From Bacteroidota bacterium (lineage in GTDB: Bacteria > Bacteroidota > Bacteroidia > Chitinophagales > Chitinophagaceae), in NCBI GenBank assembly GCA_013288445.1, contig JABDBX010000005.1, positions 1-53,201 on the forward strand: a DNA stretch of 53,201 nt, in the 5' to 3' direction. The notes beneath the pieces are model-generated. The model was given only the letters and a program-made list of their open reading frames with translations, was not told the origin of the DNA and did not search any database. Of this stretch, positions 24,484 to 32,812 are shown piece by piece. Both the position numbers and the translations under genes were made by a program. Every line of letters starts with the position of its first letter. Within the stretch, counting starts at the first letter, position 1.

Positions 24484-25359
24484 TTGACATATCCCCTCGG
24501 GCATTTAGTAGCAGTTGGCGGTGCAGAAGATAAAGGAACAGACCTTGAGAAAGGGATACTGGAAAGAAACCGCCTTAATTTTTTTGAGTTAGGTATCCTT
24601 AAAAATATTGTGAGCCTGATAGGTGATGCCGAGCCCCGCGTAGAGGTGATCACCACGGCTTCGTCCATACCCGATGAAGTAGCGCAGAACTATAAAGACG
24701 CGTTTGAAAAGCTTGGCTGCCTGAATGTTGGCCATATGCGCATACGCAACCGCGAAGATGCTGCCCAACCCGACTACATTGAGCGACTGAATAAGTGCAA
24801 CTGCATTATGTTCTCAGGTGGCAACCAACTCCGGCTTTCGTCTATTTTTGGCGGCACAGACTTTCTTGATGCACTTAAACACAGGTATGAGGAAGAAAGC
24901 TTCGTAGTGGCAGGTACCAGCGCAGGCGCGATGGCTATGAGCAGTACCATGATCTACGAAGGCAATGCAGCAATTGCCAGCCTGAAAGGAGAAGTAAAAA
25001 TAACCACTGGACTCGGCCTTTTGCAACATGTGATCATAGACACGCACTTTGATAAGCGCGGCAGGTTCAACAGGCTTGCACAGGGCGTGGCGGCACAGCC
25101 CGGCGCAATAGGTATAGGACTGGGTGAGGACACGGGAGTAATAGTATCACAAGGACGCGAGCTAATGGCCATTGGCTCTGGCAGCGTTGTAATAATAGAC
25201 GGAAAGAACATAGAGTACAACAATATCGCCGATATAGACTTTGGCAAGCCAATATCTGTGGAGAACATCATTGTGCATATAATGTCGAAAGGCGATACCT
25301 ACAACTTAGAGACGAGGAAGTTTGAAGGGGCGGGTATTGAAGTTCATGTAGAGGATTAA
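24484..25359 (+). CDS. cphB: Cyanophycinase (peptidase S51 family)
   Basis: 291 residues. The family start VAVGGAEDKGTDLEKGILER is at residues 9-28, and the nucleophile motif GTSAGAMAMS places the catalytic serine at 146. Further markers are MFSGGNQLRLSSIFGG and IDTHFDKRGRFNRL. CphB hydrolyses cyanophycin to beta-Asp-Arg dipeptides; with no signal peptide it acts in the cytoplasm. The only start that fits the family N-terminus is TTG at 24484. The frame stays open upstream through a sequence without ATG, so a TTG start is my choice. It is divergent from cphA (142-bp gap). Confidence 0.93.
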   Translation: MTYPLGHLVAVGGAEDKGTDLEKGILERNRLNFFELGILKNIVSLIGDAEPRVEVITTASSIPDEVAQNYKDAFEKLGCLNVGHMRIRNREDAAQPDYIERLNKCNCIMFSGGNQLRLSSIFGGTDFLDALKHRYEEESFVVAGTSAGAMAMSSTMIYEGNAAIASLKGEVKITTGLGLLQHVIIDTHFDKRGRFNRLAQGVAAQPGAIGIGLGEDTGVIVSQGRELMAIGSGSVVIIDGKNIEYNNIADIDFGKPISVENIIVHIMSKGDTYNLETRKFEGAGIEVHVED

Positions 25360-25381
25360 CGTCAGTGTATTCGTAACTTTC

Positions 25382-25400
25382 GATGGGCGATGCCCATCGC
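25382..25400. repeat. Small hairpin after cphB
   Basis: CGATGGGC - GAT - GCCCATCG, an 8-bp perfect stem 22 bp after the cphB stop codon. No T-tract follows on the plus strand, so its role as a terminator is uncertain. Confidence 0.5.
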
Positions 25401-25420
25401 TATTGGATTACGCCCTTACA

Positions 25421-25599
25421 GGCAATGTCATTAAGTTAAGGAAAAAGTAGAGTAGAATGATGCAGTTGATAGCATATTCGGGTGAATTCCCCCTTGCGCG
25501 TAGGCCATGTGCGCCGACGAAGGGGGAAAGGGGGATGTCCCGACACGCGCTTGGAAGAAGGCAATACCCCTGACTTGCCCTTAACTTAACGACATTGCC
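25421..25599. mobile_element. Second MITE-like element (179 bp) between cphB and the isoaspartyl peptidase
   Basis: Bounded by inverted repeats: GGCAATGTCATTAAGTTAAGG at 25421-25441 and its complement (one mismatch, 20 of 21) at 25579-25599. The interior holds an inner inverted pair (TTCCCCCTT / AAGGGGGAA around 25487-25527) and no plausible ORF. The ends are unlike those of the 159-bp family. Only one copy is seen in the window, so mobility is inferred from structure alone. Confidence 0.55.
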
Positions 25600-25631
25600 T
25601 TACAGGGCTGGCGGTGCGTAGGTATCGCGTG

Positions 25632-25666
25632 AGGTGTCCCACACCGGAAAAAGGTGTGGGACACCT
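25632..25666 (-). terminator. Strong hairpin after the isoaspartyl peptidase gene
   Basis: Perfect 14-bp stem AGGTGTCCCACACC - 7-base loop - GGTGTGGGACACCT, 16 bp beyond the minus-strand stop codon at 25682. It lacks a flanking T-tract on the minus strand, so it may stabilise the 3' end or act with Rho rather than as a classical intrinsic terminator. Confidence 0.5.
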
Positions 25667-25681
25667 GTCCAATAACATTTC

Positions 25682-26605
25682 TTAGCGGTAGATTAATACC
25701 TCATTTCTTCCCTGGCTGTTACGGCAGGCACGGTACATGCCTTCACTGTTGAATGGCATTTCTATGTTGCCATTTTTATCAAGGGCTATAAGCCCTCCTT
25801 CCCCGCCTATCTTCACCAGCTTATCATACACCACAATATCGCAGGCCTCTTTTAGCGAAAGGCCCTTGTACTCCATAAGGCAGGAGACATCATAGGCTAC
25901 CACGCAACGAATAAACAACTCGCCATGCCCGGTGCAGGATATTGCGCAGGTTTGGTTATTAGCATAGGTCCCGGCGCCAATAACCGGGCTGTCGCCCATG
26001 CGGCCAAACTTCTTGTTGGTCATGCCGCCAGTGCTGGTAGCGGCTGCAAGATTTCCCTCTTTATCTAAAGCAACAGCGCCGACGGTCCCAAATTTTTTAT
26101 CTGAGTGGTCGAGCTGCACTTTATCTTCAAGTAAAGCTTGCTGCCATTGATTATAACGCTGATCTGTATAAAAATAAGCATCATCGCAAAAGGGTAGCTG
26201 CTGCAACTTCGCAAACTGCTCTGCACCCAATCCGCATAGCACCACATGCTCGCTATGATCCATAATAGCCCGCGCCAGCTTCACAGGATTTTTCACATGG
26301 TTTACTCCGCACACTGCGCCAGCTTCCAGTCCCTTGCCATACATAATCGCAGCATCCATTTCATGCCCTCCCACATTATTGAACACCGCTCCCCTACCCG
26401 CATTGAACAAGGGAAAATCTTCCAACGATGCTACAGCCACTTCCACCGCATCGAGGCTGCTACCACCGTCTGCAAGTATCTTGTACCCGGCATCAAGCGC
26501 TTGCTGCAGCCCGGCTTCGTACTGCGCTTGCAGTTCTGGCGTCATAGTGCTGCGGAGAATGGTACCTGCGCCGCCGTGGATGGCTATTGAAATGTTTTGA
26601 GGCAT
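25682..26605 (-). CDS. iaaA: Isoaspartyl peptidase / plant-type L-asparaginase (Ntn hydrolase)
   Basis: 307 residues. It opens with ISIAIHGGAGTI, followed by GGSSLDAVEVAVASLEDFPLFNAGRGAVFN. The autocleavage site is FGTVGAVALD with nucleophile Thr174, then TSTGGMTNKKFGRMGDSPVIGAGTYA and SCTGHGE, all hallmarks of the family. The precursor self-cleaves before Thr174 into alpha and beta subunits. These enzymes split beta-aspartyl dipeptides, including the beta-Asp-Arg released by cyanophycinase, giving free Asp and Arg. Next to cphA and cphB this supplies the last step of cyanophycin recycling. Its first 22 bp overlap the end of the Sel1 gene upstream, so the two are probably one transcript. Confidence 0.93.
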   Translation of the reverse strand: MPQNISIAIHGGAGTILRSTMTPELQAQYEAGLQQALDAGYKILADGGSSLDAVEVAVASLEDFPLFNAGRGAVFNNVGGHEMDAAIMYGKGLEAGAVCGVNHVKNPVKLARAIMDHSEHVVLCGLGAEQFAKLQQLPFCDDAYFYTDQRYNQWQQALLEDKVQLDHSDKKFGTVGAVALDKEGNLAAATSTGGMTNKKFGRMGDSPVIGAGTYANNQTCAISCTGHGELFIRCVVAYDVSCLMEYKGLSLKEACDIVVYDKLVKIGGEGGLIALDKNGNIEMPFNSEGMYRACRNSQGRNEVLIYR

Positions 26606-27231
26606 GTGTTTTTGAATTGTTGATGGTTAAAATAGTTTTTTAACTGGCTTTTAGCCCTTTTATGCCCATATTTACTTGCTTCCTCAAAATAGTGTTTTGC
26701 CCACCGATAAGATTGAGTAACCCCTTCTCCGCACTTAAAGCAAAGGCCTAAATTGTAAAGAGCCTTCGGGTCCTTTTTCCTTGCTGCCCTTTTATACCAG
26801 AATACCGCATTTTCAAAGTCCTTTTTGACACCATTACCATAAAAATAACAGTAGCCTAAATCACGTTGTGCATCAATAAGCCCTTTTAATGCAGCCAATG
26901 AAAACCAATGAACTGCTTTTTTATAATCTTGCTTAACTAGTTCGCCCTCCCTGTAAAAGAAACCGATATTGTATTGACTATCCCTGTGCCCCTGAGCAGC
27001 GGCTTTGAGATAGAACTTAAATGCTTCTTCAGTATTTTTTGTTACACCATTGCCATGGTCGAAACAAGTACCCACATAAAATTGAGCCCTCACGTGTCCT
27101 GCCATTGCCGCTGAATACCATAGCGAAAAAATATGCTCCCAATTTTTCTTCCGCCCTTTTGTTTCAAAAACAAGTTCAAACGCGAATGTGAATCGTCTAT
27201 TTTGTTCTGCTTTGCTAATAGATTTTCTCAT
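26584..27231 (-). CDS. Sel1-like repeat protein
   Basis: 215 residues with four Sel1-type alpha/alpha repeats of about 36 residues from residue 45: AGHVRAQFYVGTCFDHGNGV, GHRDSQYNIGFFYREGELVK, GLIDAQRDLGYCYFYGNGVK and DPKALYNLGLCFKCGEGVTQ, each followed by a YKKAVHWF-type second helix. No signal peptide is visible, so it is probably cytoplasmic. Sel1 repeats bind other proteins and often serve as adaptors; no catalytic motif is present. It is the first gene of a minus-strand pair with iaaA, overlapping its start by 22 bp. A connection with cyanophycin metabolism is suggested only by position. Confidence 0.8.
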   Translation of the reverse strand: MRKSISKAEQNRRFTFAFELVFETKGRKKNWEHIFSLWYSAAMAGHVRAQFYVGTCFDHGNGVTKNTEEAFKFYLKAAAQGHRDSQYNIGFFYREGELVKQDYKKAVHWFSLAALKGLIDAQRDLGYCYFYGNGVKKDFENAVFWYKRAARKKDPKALYNLGLCFKCGEGVTQSYRWAKHYFEEASKYGHKRAKSQLKNYFNHQQFKNTCLKTFQ

Positions 27232-27353
27232 TTCAGATAGCTATTCGTTATAAAAGATAAACTGAACGAAGTACCTTCTCAAAGATAAATAAAAGCAACA
27301 GTCGGCGTCGTTTTCCGATTATATATCCAAGAGATAAATCTTACCTTTATGTT

Positions 27354-27593
27354 ATGGACATTAAGACACTTATCTCCTCTGATCATGAGGTATTGGGCGG
27401 TCAGCCTGTTTTTGCCGGTACCCGCGTACCCGTGGAATCACTTTTTGATCATTTGGAGGCGGGCGTTTCCCTTGATGAGTTTTTAGACGACTTCCCTACA
27501 GTAACCAAGGAACAAGCGATAGGAGTGCTAGATATGGCCAATAAAGTACTTTCCTCAAAAAATATAGAACAACTTTATGCGGCTGTTGCTTGA
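27354..27593 (+). CDS. DUF433 antitoxin
   Basis: 79 residues with the DUF433 signature: ISSDHEVLGGQPVFAGTRVP, VESLFDHLEAGVSLDEFLDD, FPTVTKEQAIGVLDMANKVL. The family is a small winged-helix-like fold that accompanies DUF5615 toxins. Its last 17 bp overlap the first codons of the downstream toxin gene, the usual antitoxin-first translational coupling. The product should bind the toxin and probably the shared promoter. A TACCTTTATG sequence just before the start resembles a Bacteroidota -7 box, so the leader may be very short. Confidence 0.88.
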   Translation: MDIKTLISSDHEVLGGQPVFAGTRVPVESLFDHLEAGVSLDEFLDDFPTVTKEQAIGVLDMANKVLSSKNIEQLYAAVA

Positions 27594-27906
27594 TGAGAAT
27601 TTGCCAAAACGATTAAAAAATGACTTTCCCGAACATGAAATTTTTATTGTTCGTGAAAAAGGATGGAATGGCATTAAAAATGGCGATCTCCTGAAATTAA
27701 TGATCGCAAATGACTTTCAAGCATTATTGACATTCGATAAAAATTTACAGCACCAACAAAATTTCTCAAAATATACAATTGCCGTTTTTGTTTTAAGCGC
27801 CCCAATGAATACGTACAGCGAGCTAACCAAATTATCGCAAAAAGTCCGGGAATATTTGACCCATGATATAATTCCCATTGGTCCGGTCATTATAAAAATA
27901 GACTGA
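27577..27906 (+). CDS. DUF5615 PIN-like toxin
   Basis: 109 residues. It begins MRLLLDENLPKRLKNDFPEH, with acidic residues D6 and E7, and contains ALLTFDKNLQHQQNF, the second acidic motif. These match the DUF5615 (Mut7-C/PIN-like) group of predicted ribonucleases that act as type II toxins. It overlaps the DUF433 gene by 17 bp. Cytoplasmic. The RNA target is unknown. The pair has intact reading frames and may be functional, in contrast to the broken hicA near the right end of the window. Confidence 0.85.
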   Translation: MRLLLDENLPKRLKNDFPEHEIFIVREKGWNGIKNGDLLKLMIANDFQALLTFDKNLQHQQNFSKYTIAVFVLSAPMNTYSELTKLSQKVREYLTHDIIPIGPVIIKID

Positions 27907-27954
27907 TTCCATTAAAATCTATGTCGTCAAGTGAGGACGAGGCAGACATTTAAT

Positions 27955-27993
27955 AAAAAAGGGCTCCAAATGATAAACATCTGAAGCCCTTTC
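27955..27993 (-). terminator. Terminator of the 1368-residue T9SS gene
   Basis: On the minus strand AAAGGGCTTC...GAGCCCTTTTTT: the GGGCT/AGCCC stem extends through a mostly paired GATG/CAT region and ends in six T residues, 24 bp after the stop codon at 28017. The symmetrical A/T flanks may let it also stop the plus-strand toxin transcript. Confidence 0.8.
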
Positions 27994-28016
27994 GGAATTT
28001 CTATTGTCGGTAAGAT

Positions 28017-31000
28017 TTATTGTACCATCAGCTTAACCATGTAGGTATTGGCACCCGAACTTACTTTTACCAGGTACATTCCTGGTACAACATTTTTCAG
28101 GTGGAACTGAACAGGGCTACCGGTGTTTTCAGTCAGCGTATAGGTATCTACAGTTTTCCCGGCAAGATCCGTAACAGATATAGTCGCGTCTTTGATCACT
28201 GTAGGCACCTCCAGGCTGAATACGCCATTTGTAGGGTTTGGATATGCCTTTATCATATCGCTGATTACTGTAGCATTTTGTGTGGCGGCACCGCTTTGCA
28301 TACTGCTGCCTGTACTTGAAGTCCTGCATCCATGATGGTCGTCATCGTCATTACCGGTGCATGAGCCCAGGTAATCGCCACCGGCAAGGTGTGCGGCTAC
28401 ATCTGCGCTATCAACCGATATTGTTGTGCCGTTGTGACATAAGCATATTTTTGGCGCCTGCTGCTGGCCATGCTGGCAATCATTACCAAAGCCAAATCCA
28501 AACCCAAAAGTATTTCCACAACTATTGCCACCATTGCTGTTGGCATCGCAGTTTGTGGTTACGTAATTTATTACCTGTGGTGCGCTTACTGCAAAACAGC
28601 CCTGCGCATCTGTTACGTTTAGTTCGTACGTAGTAGATGAAGTGGGAGAAACAGAAACGGAAGACGTGCCACCGCCACCAGAGCAACCCATTGACGGATA
28701 CCAGCTATAAGAATAGCCGGATGTTCCGCCGGTCACAGAAGCCGTAAGTGTTACCGATTGCGGGCCATAGTTTTGAAAAATAGTGTATGGCGCTTGTCCC
28801 GGTACGGTTGTCACCGGCGAAACGCCGATGCTCGCAGTCAACGGCGCAGGCTGTGTAATGGTATAAGAACCCGATGCCGTGCAGCCATGATGGTCGGTAA
28901 CAGTCAGGGAATAAGTACCTGCTGTTTTATGCAGTATGTTCGCAGATGTAGCCCCTGTACTCCATGAATATGTATAAGGAGAAGTGCCGCCGCTCGTGCC
29001 TATGCCTATACTGCCGGTATTGCTGCCATTGCAGCTAACGTTTATTACACTCGCATCAATGCTCACCGCAGCAGGCTGTGTGATAGTATAGATACCCGTT
29101 GCAGCGCAGCTACCTGCATCGGTAACGGTAAGCGAGTAAGTACCCGCCGCGATACCTGAAATGCCCGATGTAGTAGCGCCGGTACTCCAGGAGTACATGT
29201 AACCCGGAGTGCCGCCGCTAACGCTGGTGGCAATGCTGCCGGTACTGCCGCTATAACAATTCTCATTCGTTTTGGTTGCTGTGACACTCAATGAGGAAAC
29301 ATGAACTTTCACAGTTTGATTAGCAGTTGTGGTGTTACCACTCAGGTCTGTTACCGTCCAGTGAACGGTAGTTGTTCCTGACGGAAATAATGCGGGTGCA
29401 TCGTTGGTTACGCTGGCAACACCGCAATTGTCGGCAGTCACCGGGGTACCGAGGCTAACTGCGGCAGGAACGGAACATACGTTCACAGAAACTGCCGCAG
29501 GAGCCGTAATAGTTGGGTGCTGGGTATCGCTCACAGTCACGTTGAACAGGCGGGTAGCAGTGCCACACGCATTGGTAGCCGTTACCGTAACCGTGGTTAC
29601 GCCGACAGAGAATAACGTACCTGAACTCTGCGAGTAAGTTATTACAGGGGTTGTGCCGGTAGCCGTTACAGCACTATAGGTAACTGTTTTGCCGCAAACA
29701 CCTGTAGTATTGCTTGCAGTAATATCCCCGGTGCATGAAGTTATTGCCGGCGCGGTGCATGAAGTAGAAACAAATGTAGCGCTGATAGTATGGCCCGTAC
29801 TTACCGATGTAAATGTATAGCTGCCAGGAGTACCCACGCTGCTGCCGTCAACCATTACGCTGCTGATATGGTAGCCGCTGCTTGCAGCTATGGTATAGGT
29901 GGCATTGCTGCCAGAACATATATTGGAGGTTCCGGCCGGTGATATAGAGCCATGAGCACCTGCAGATGCGGTAATAGTGTAACTAGGCAGAACGGTAATC
30001 CCTGCAGTTACCGTATTGGAGCAAGCAGCGCTGTTTGTTACCTTGTACGATATCGTAGCAGCACCGGCAGTAACGCCGATCACCGATCCTGATGAACCTA
30101 CACTTGCAATGCTTGTATTACTGCTGCTCCAGGTGCCGCCGGTTGTTCCATCAGTCAACGCAACCGAACTGCCTGCACAAACAGTACCTGCACCAGAAAT
30201 GCCGCTTACAGTAGGGAGGGCCTCGATATCTACAGTAGCGCTTGCCACGCATCCTGAACCGGCATTGTAAGTGATAACCGCAGAGCCAGGGGCAACACCA
30301 GTGACAATACCTGTTGAGCCAACAGTTGCAAGCCCTGTATTACTGCTGCTCCACGTGCCGCCTGTTATGGCGTCACTGAGTGCTGTCGTTGAGCCAACAC
30401 ATACCTGCGGTGTTCCGGTAATGGCATTTGCAACTACTGTGACCGTAAATGTTTGCAGCACGGGCGAGTAGTTGTGGTGGTACATATCTTCTGCGCCAAG
30501 CACTATGGAGTAGGTTCCGGCGTCTGTGTTTGCCGGTGTACCACTAAGAACGGCAGTACCAGTGCCCGTAACTGATAACGTGAGCCACGCAGGTAGCGGC
30601 GCTGCCTGTACAATACCTAAGGTGTCGCCATAAGGTACATCTGCGTCAGTGGCCACTACGTTATAAACATAACCGCTACAAGCTGCCACAGTTGTAACAG
30701 GTGACGATGTAAATACCGGCAGATCGTTTGCAATAAGCGTATAGTGCCGTGTAGTAATGATAGTAGGTGATGAAGATATAGCAGACTGAACCGTGCAATT
30801 ATGCATTCCGAAATCGGCAGGGGTTGGCGTCCATGAGAAAATCGTTTGACCAGGGTTAGCGCCCGTTGTTGGTAAAGTAGGGCTGAATGTACCGCTGGCA
30901 GGAACGGTTGCCGAGAGAATAGAAACATTAGATCCCAATGGGCTTTGTGCTGTTATTGTATCTAAGTGGGCTAAACCAGCCAATATAGAACGAACCGTTC

Positions 31001-32123
31001 CCTCGCCAGGTGTGCTGCCCACAAAGGAAGGAGCAGGCTCCGAAACAACATTAAGAATAACCGAAGTGGTTGTTTGCGCCGAATAATTGTTTGTAGCAAT
31101 GAAGTTCAAAACATTCGAGGTACCGATTTGCGATGCAGAAGGAGTAAACGTGAAGGTTGTACTGGATGGATTGCCGGTTGCAGGCATTGCGGGACTGAAA
31201 TCTGCGGAAGTAATATAGGAATTCAGACCTGAAGCCGACAGGCTCACGGTTGTACCACTACCAGCGTTTACTGCCTTTAAAGGAAATGTAATTGCAGCTC
31301 CGGGTACCACGCTGAAAACAGCTCCATTTGCAGGAGTCACCGAATAGTCGAACGTTGGCGGAGCAGATGCCGATACTATATTGATAAGGAAGTCGAGCTC
31401 AATCTGGTTGCCATTGTTGTCAGTCACTGTCACCATCGCATTGTATTCGGCACCTACTGCCATGCCCAGGGTATTAAATGTTGCTAAACCTGAGCTTGGA
31501 TCAACAGAGAAACCGGTGGGTTCTGTTTCCCCGGCAAGCGCCCCTGTGGTAAGGTCCGGGTAGCCGTAAGTGATCGTTGACCCTGCATCAATGTCTGATG
31601 CGGGGATCGGGAAAGTAGCAGTGGGGTCTCCCTCCGCTACATTAATAATGGCAGGTAAGGAAGAAACGGGTGTGCTTCCCGGTGCGCCTGTGTTGATAAT
31701 AGTATATACATCCCAGTTAGTTGTAGCATTGTTTGCAATGGTTGACAATTTGGAGAAGCCCGTAAATTCTATTTTTGTTGGGGTAGTCGTTTTGTTCAGC
31801 GTCACTGTGGTGGTGCCCGTGCTATTGTCCCATGTGCCCGTGGGGTCAGTAACCGTGGTCATATCCACACTCAGCCCCCCGGTATTGCCGCCACTGATGG
31901 TAAACGGCACAGCGGCAGGGGCTGTGCCTAAACGCCATGATAAGCTAACATTTAGCTGGTAAGTAACGGTGGTTGACGTCTCAGACAACCGGGACGCCGT
32001 TACAAGGCTAAACCTGAAATGGGTGGCACTTGCAGAACCATTTATGAGGAAAAGAATGGCAAAAAGCAGGAACATTGCTTTAACTCCTGTTGACTTAAAA
32101 AATGAAGTAGTTTTCTTTTCCAT
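28017..32123 (-). CDS. Large multidomain secreted protein with T9SS sorting domain
   Basis: 1368 residues. The N-terminal signal (MFLLFAILFLINGSASA) starts after a 16-residue basic lead. Then come a beta-rich domain (ATHFRFSLVTASRL), several cadherin/putative-Ig modules (residues about 150-600), two GGTWSSSNT-type Ig-like repeats, an SYTITASAGAHGSISPAGTS repeat, a HYR-like module (ITAPAAVSVNVCSVP...FPSGTTTVHWTVTDLSGNTT) and two SprB-type repeats (NENCYSGSTGSIATSVSGGT and NVSCNGSNTGSIGIGTSGGT, each ending SYTITQPA or similar). Next is a Cys/His segment (KICLCHNGTTISVDSADVAA, HLAGGDYLGSC) and a final T9SS type A domain (AYPNPTNGVFSLEV...LAGKTVDTYT...PGMYLVKVSS). Such architectures are typical of gliding/adhesion-related surface proteins, but the role here is inferred only. 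Confidence 0.88.
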   Translation of the reverse strand: MEKKTTSFFKSTGVKAMFLLFAILFLINGSASATHFRFSLVTASRLSETSTTVTYQLNVSLSWRLGTAPAAVPFTISGGNTGGLSVDMTTVTDPTGTWDNSTGTTTVTLNKTTTPTKIEFTGFSKLSTIANNATTNWDVYTIINTGAPGSTPVSSLPAIINVAEGDPTATFPIPASDIDAGSTITYGYPDLTTGALAGETEPTGFSVDPSSGLATFNTLGMAVGAEYNAMVTVTDNNGNQIELDFLINIVSASAPPTFDYSVTPANGAVFSVVPGAAITFPLKAVNAGSGTTVSLSASGLNSYITSADFSPAMPATGNPSSTTFTFTPSASQIGTSNVLNFIATNNYSAQTTTSVILNVVSEPAPSFVGSTPGEGTVRSILAGLAHLDTITAQSPLGSNVSILSATVPASGTFSPTLPTTGANPGQTIFSWTPTPADFGMHNCTVQSAISSSPTIITTRHYTLIANDLPVFTSSPVTTVAACSGYVYNVVATDADVPYGDTLGIVQAAPLPAWLTLSVTGTGTAVLSGTPANTDAGTYSIVLGAEDMYHHNYSPVLQTFTVTVVANAITGTPQVCVGSTTALSDAITGGTWSSSNTGLATVGSTGIVTGVAPGSAVITYNAGSGCVASATVDIEALPTVSGISGAGTVCAGSSVALTDGTTGGTWSSSNTSIASVGSSGSVIGVTAGAATISYKVTNSAACSNTVTAGITVLPSYTITASAGAHGSISPAGTSNICSGSNATYTIAASSGYHISSVMVDGSSVGTPGSYTFTSVSTGHTISATFVSTSCTAPAITSCTGDITASNTTGVCGKTVTYSAVTATGTTPVITYSQSSGTLFSVGVTTVTVTATNACGTATRLFNVTVSDTQHPTITAPAAVSVNVCSVPAAVSLGTPVTADNCGVASVTNDAPALFPSGTTTVHWTVTDLSGNTTTANQTVKVHVSSLSVTATKTNENCYSGSTGSIATSVSGGTPGYMYSWSTGATTSGISGIAAGTYSLTVTDAGSCAATGIYTITQPAAVSIDASVINVSCNGSNTGSIGIGTSGGTSPYTYSWSTGATSANILHKTAGTYSLTVTDHHGCTASGSYTITQPAPLTASIGVSPVTTVPGQAPYTIFQNYGPQSVTLTASVTGGTSGYSYSWYPSMGCSGGGGTSSVSVSPTSSTTYELNVTDAQGCFAVSAPQVINYVTTNCDANSNGGNSCGNTFGFGFGFGNDCQHGQQQAPKICLCHNGTTISVDSADVAAHLAGGDYLGSCTGNDDDDHHGCRTSSTGSSMQSGAATQNATVISDMIKAYPNPTNGVFSLEVPTVIKDATISVTDLAGKTVDTYTLTENTGSPVQFHLKNVVPGMYLVKVSSGANTYMVKLMVQ

Positions 32124-32354
32124 AGTTAAAAATTTATCAATAGTATAGTTCTTGAAAATTAATTTATTTGTGCTCTGATTCTCTGCTTTTACTATATTAA
32201 GATGCTAAATAACAGCTTTGCGAAATAGTCATTTTACTAAAAGTTGTAAACCCGTTCGCCACTGTGGTGTATCGTTCCATTTTTGTTGTCAATTAAATAT
32301 TTTTTATCATACATTTAATTTTAATTGCGATAATATAGCATTAACAAGCGGTTT
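32124..32354. promoter_or_regulatory. A/T-rich upstream region of the 1368-residue gene
   Basis: 231 bp of A/T-rich sequence between the start of the large T9SS gene and MITE copy 4. It must hold the gene's promoter, but I cannot assign -33 and -7 boxes with confidence. No ORF or strong hairpin seen. Confidence 0.35.
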
Positions 32355-32513
32355 AGGAACGTTGACAAAATAAAGCACACGATATTGCGAAGTTATTTTT
32401 CTTTTTTACGAGGCGTAAAATCTGCGAATAATGAATTATTTAAAGACTTTTGCAACGAAGTAAAAATGGAAAAGAACAAGTAAGATGGTGTACTTTATTT
32501 TGTCAACGTTCCT
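32355..32513 (-). mobile_element. MITE-like element, copy 4 (159 bp, inverted)
   Basis: Ends AGGAACGTTGACAAAATAAA and TTTATTTTGTCAACGTTCCT are perfect complements over 20 bp. The core is the reverse complement of copies 1-3 (GAACAAGTAAGATGG against CCATCTGACTTGTTC; CGAAGTTATTTTTCTTTTTT against AAAAGAAAAATAACTTCG). The outermost bases are AGGAACG/CGTTCCT instead of AGTGACG/CGTCACT, a change made on both ends at once. Confidence 0.85.
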
Positions 32514-32740
32514 TACTCTTGTGCGTAGTTTAGCATAAGAATAAAGGACGTAAACGATGCCTGATGAATATGAAGATGCGAAGGTAAAAAATGTTTGTTA
32601 ACAATTCATTAATTATTCAATTGTTAAGCAAATAATTTTTTATATAAATTATACGCACGAATAAATTAATGTGAACAGGATACTTTTTTAGATGCAAGAG
32701 CGGAAAATTGCACATCGCAATGACAGGAATGAACTTAACG
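32514..32740. other. Intergenic A/T-rich stretch with one inverted repeat
   Basis: Contains an inverted repeat TTAACAATT (32598-32606) and AATTGTTAA (32619-32627) with a 12-base loop and flanking TTTG/CAAA pairing. A short ATCGCAATGACAGG at 32714-32727 looks like a fragment of the dispersed CGCAATGAC repeat. No gene seen. Confidence 0.4.
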
Positions 32741-32744
32741 AAAA

Positions 32745-32791
32745 ACAAGAAACCCGCCTGCACTTTTCGTGTCAGACGGGTTTCAAAAAAA
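32745..32791 (-). terminator. Terminator of the DUF6089 gene
   Basis: GAAACCCGCCTG (32749-32760) pairs with CAGACGGGTTTC (32773-32784), an 11-of-12-bp stem, with A-rich sequence on both plus-strand sides. On the minus strand the hairpin is followed by CTTGTTTTTCG, 22 bp past the stop codon. Confidence 0.75.
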
Positions 32792-32812
32792 GCTGAAGGA
32801 ATACTAAATAGA

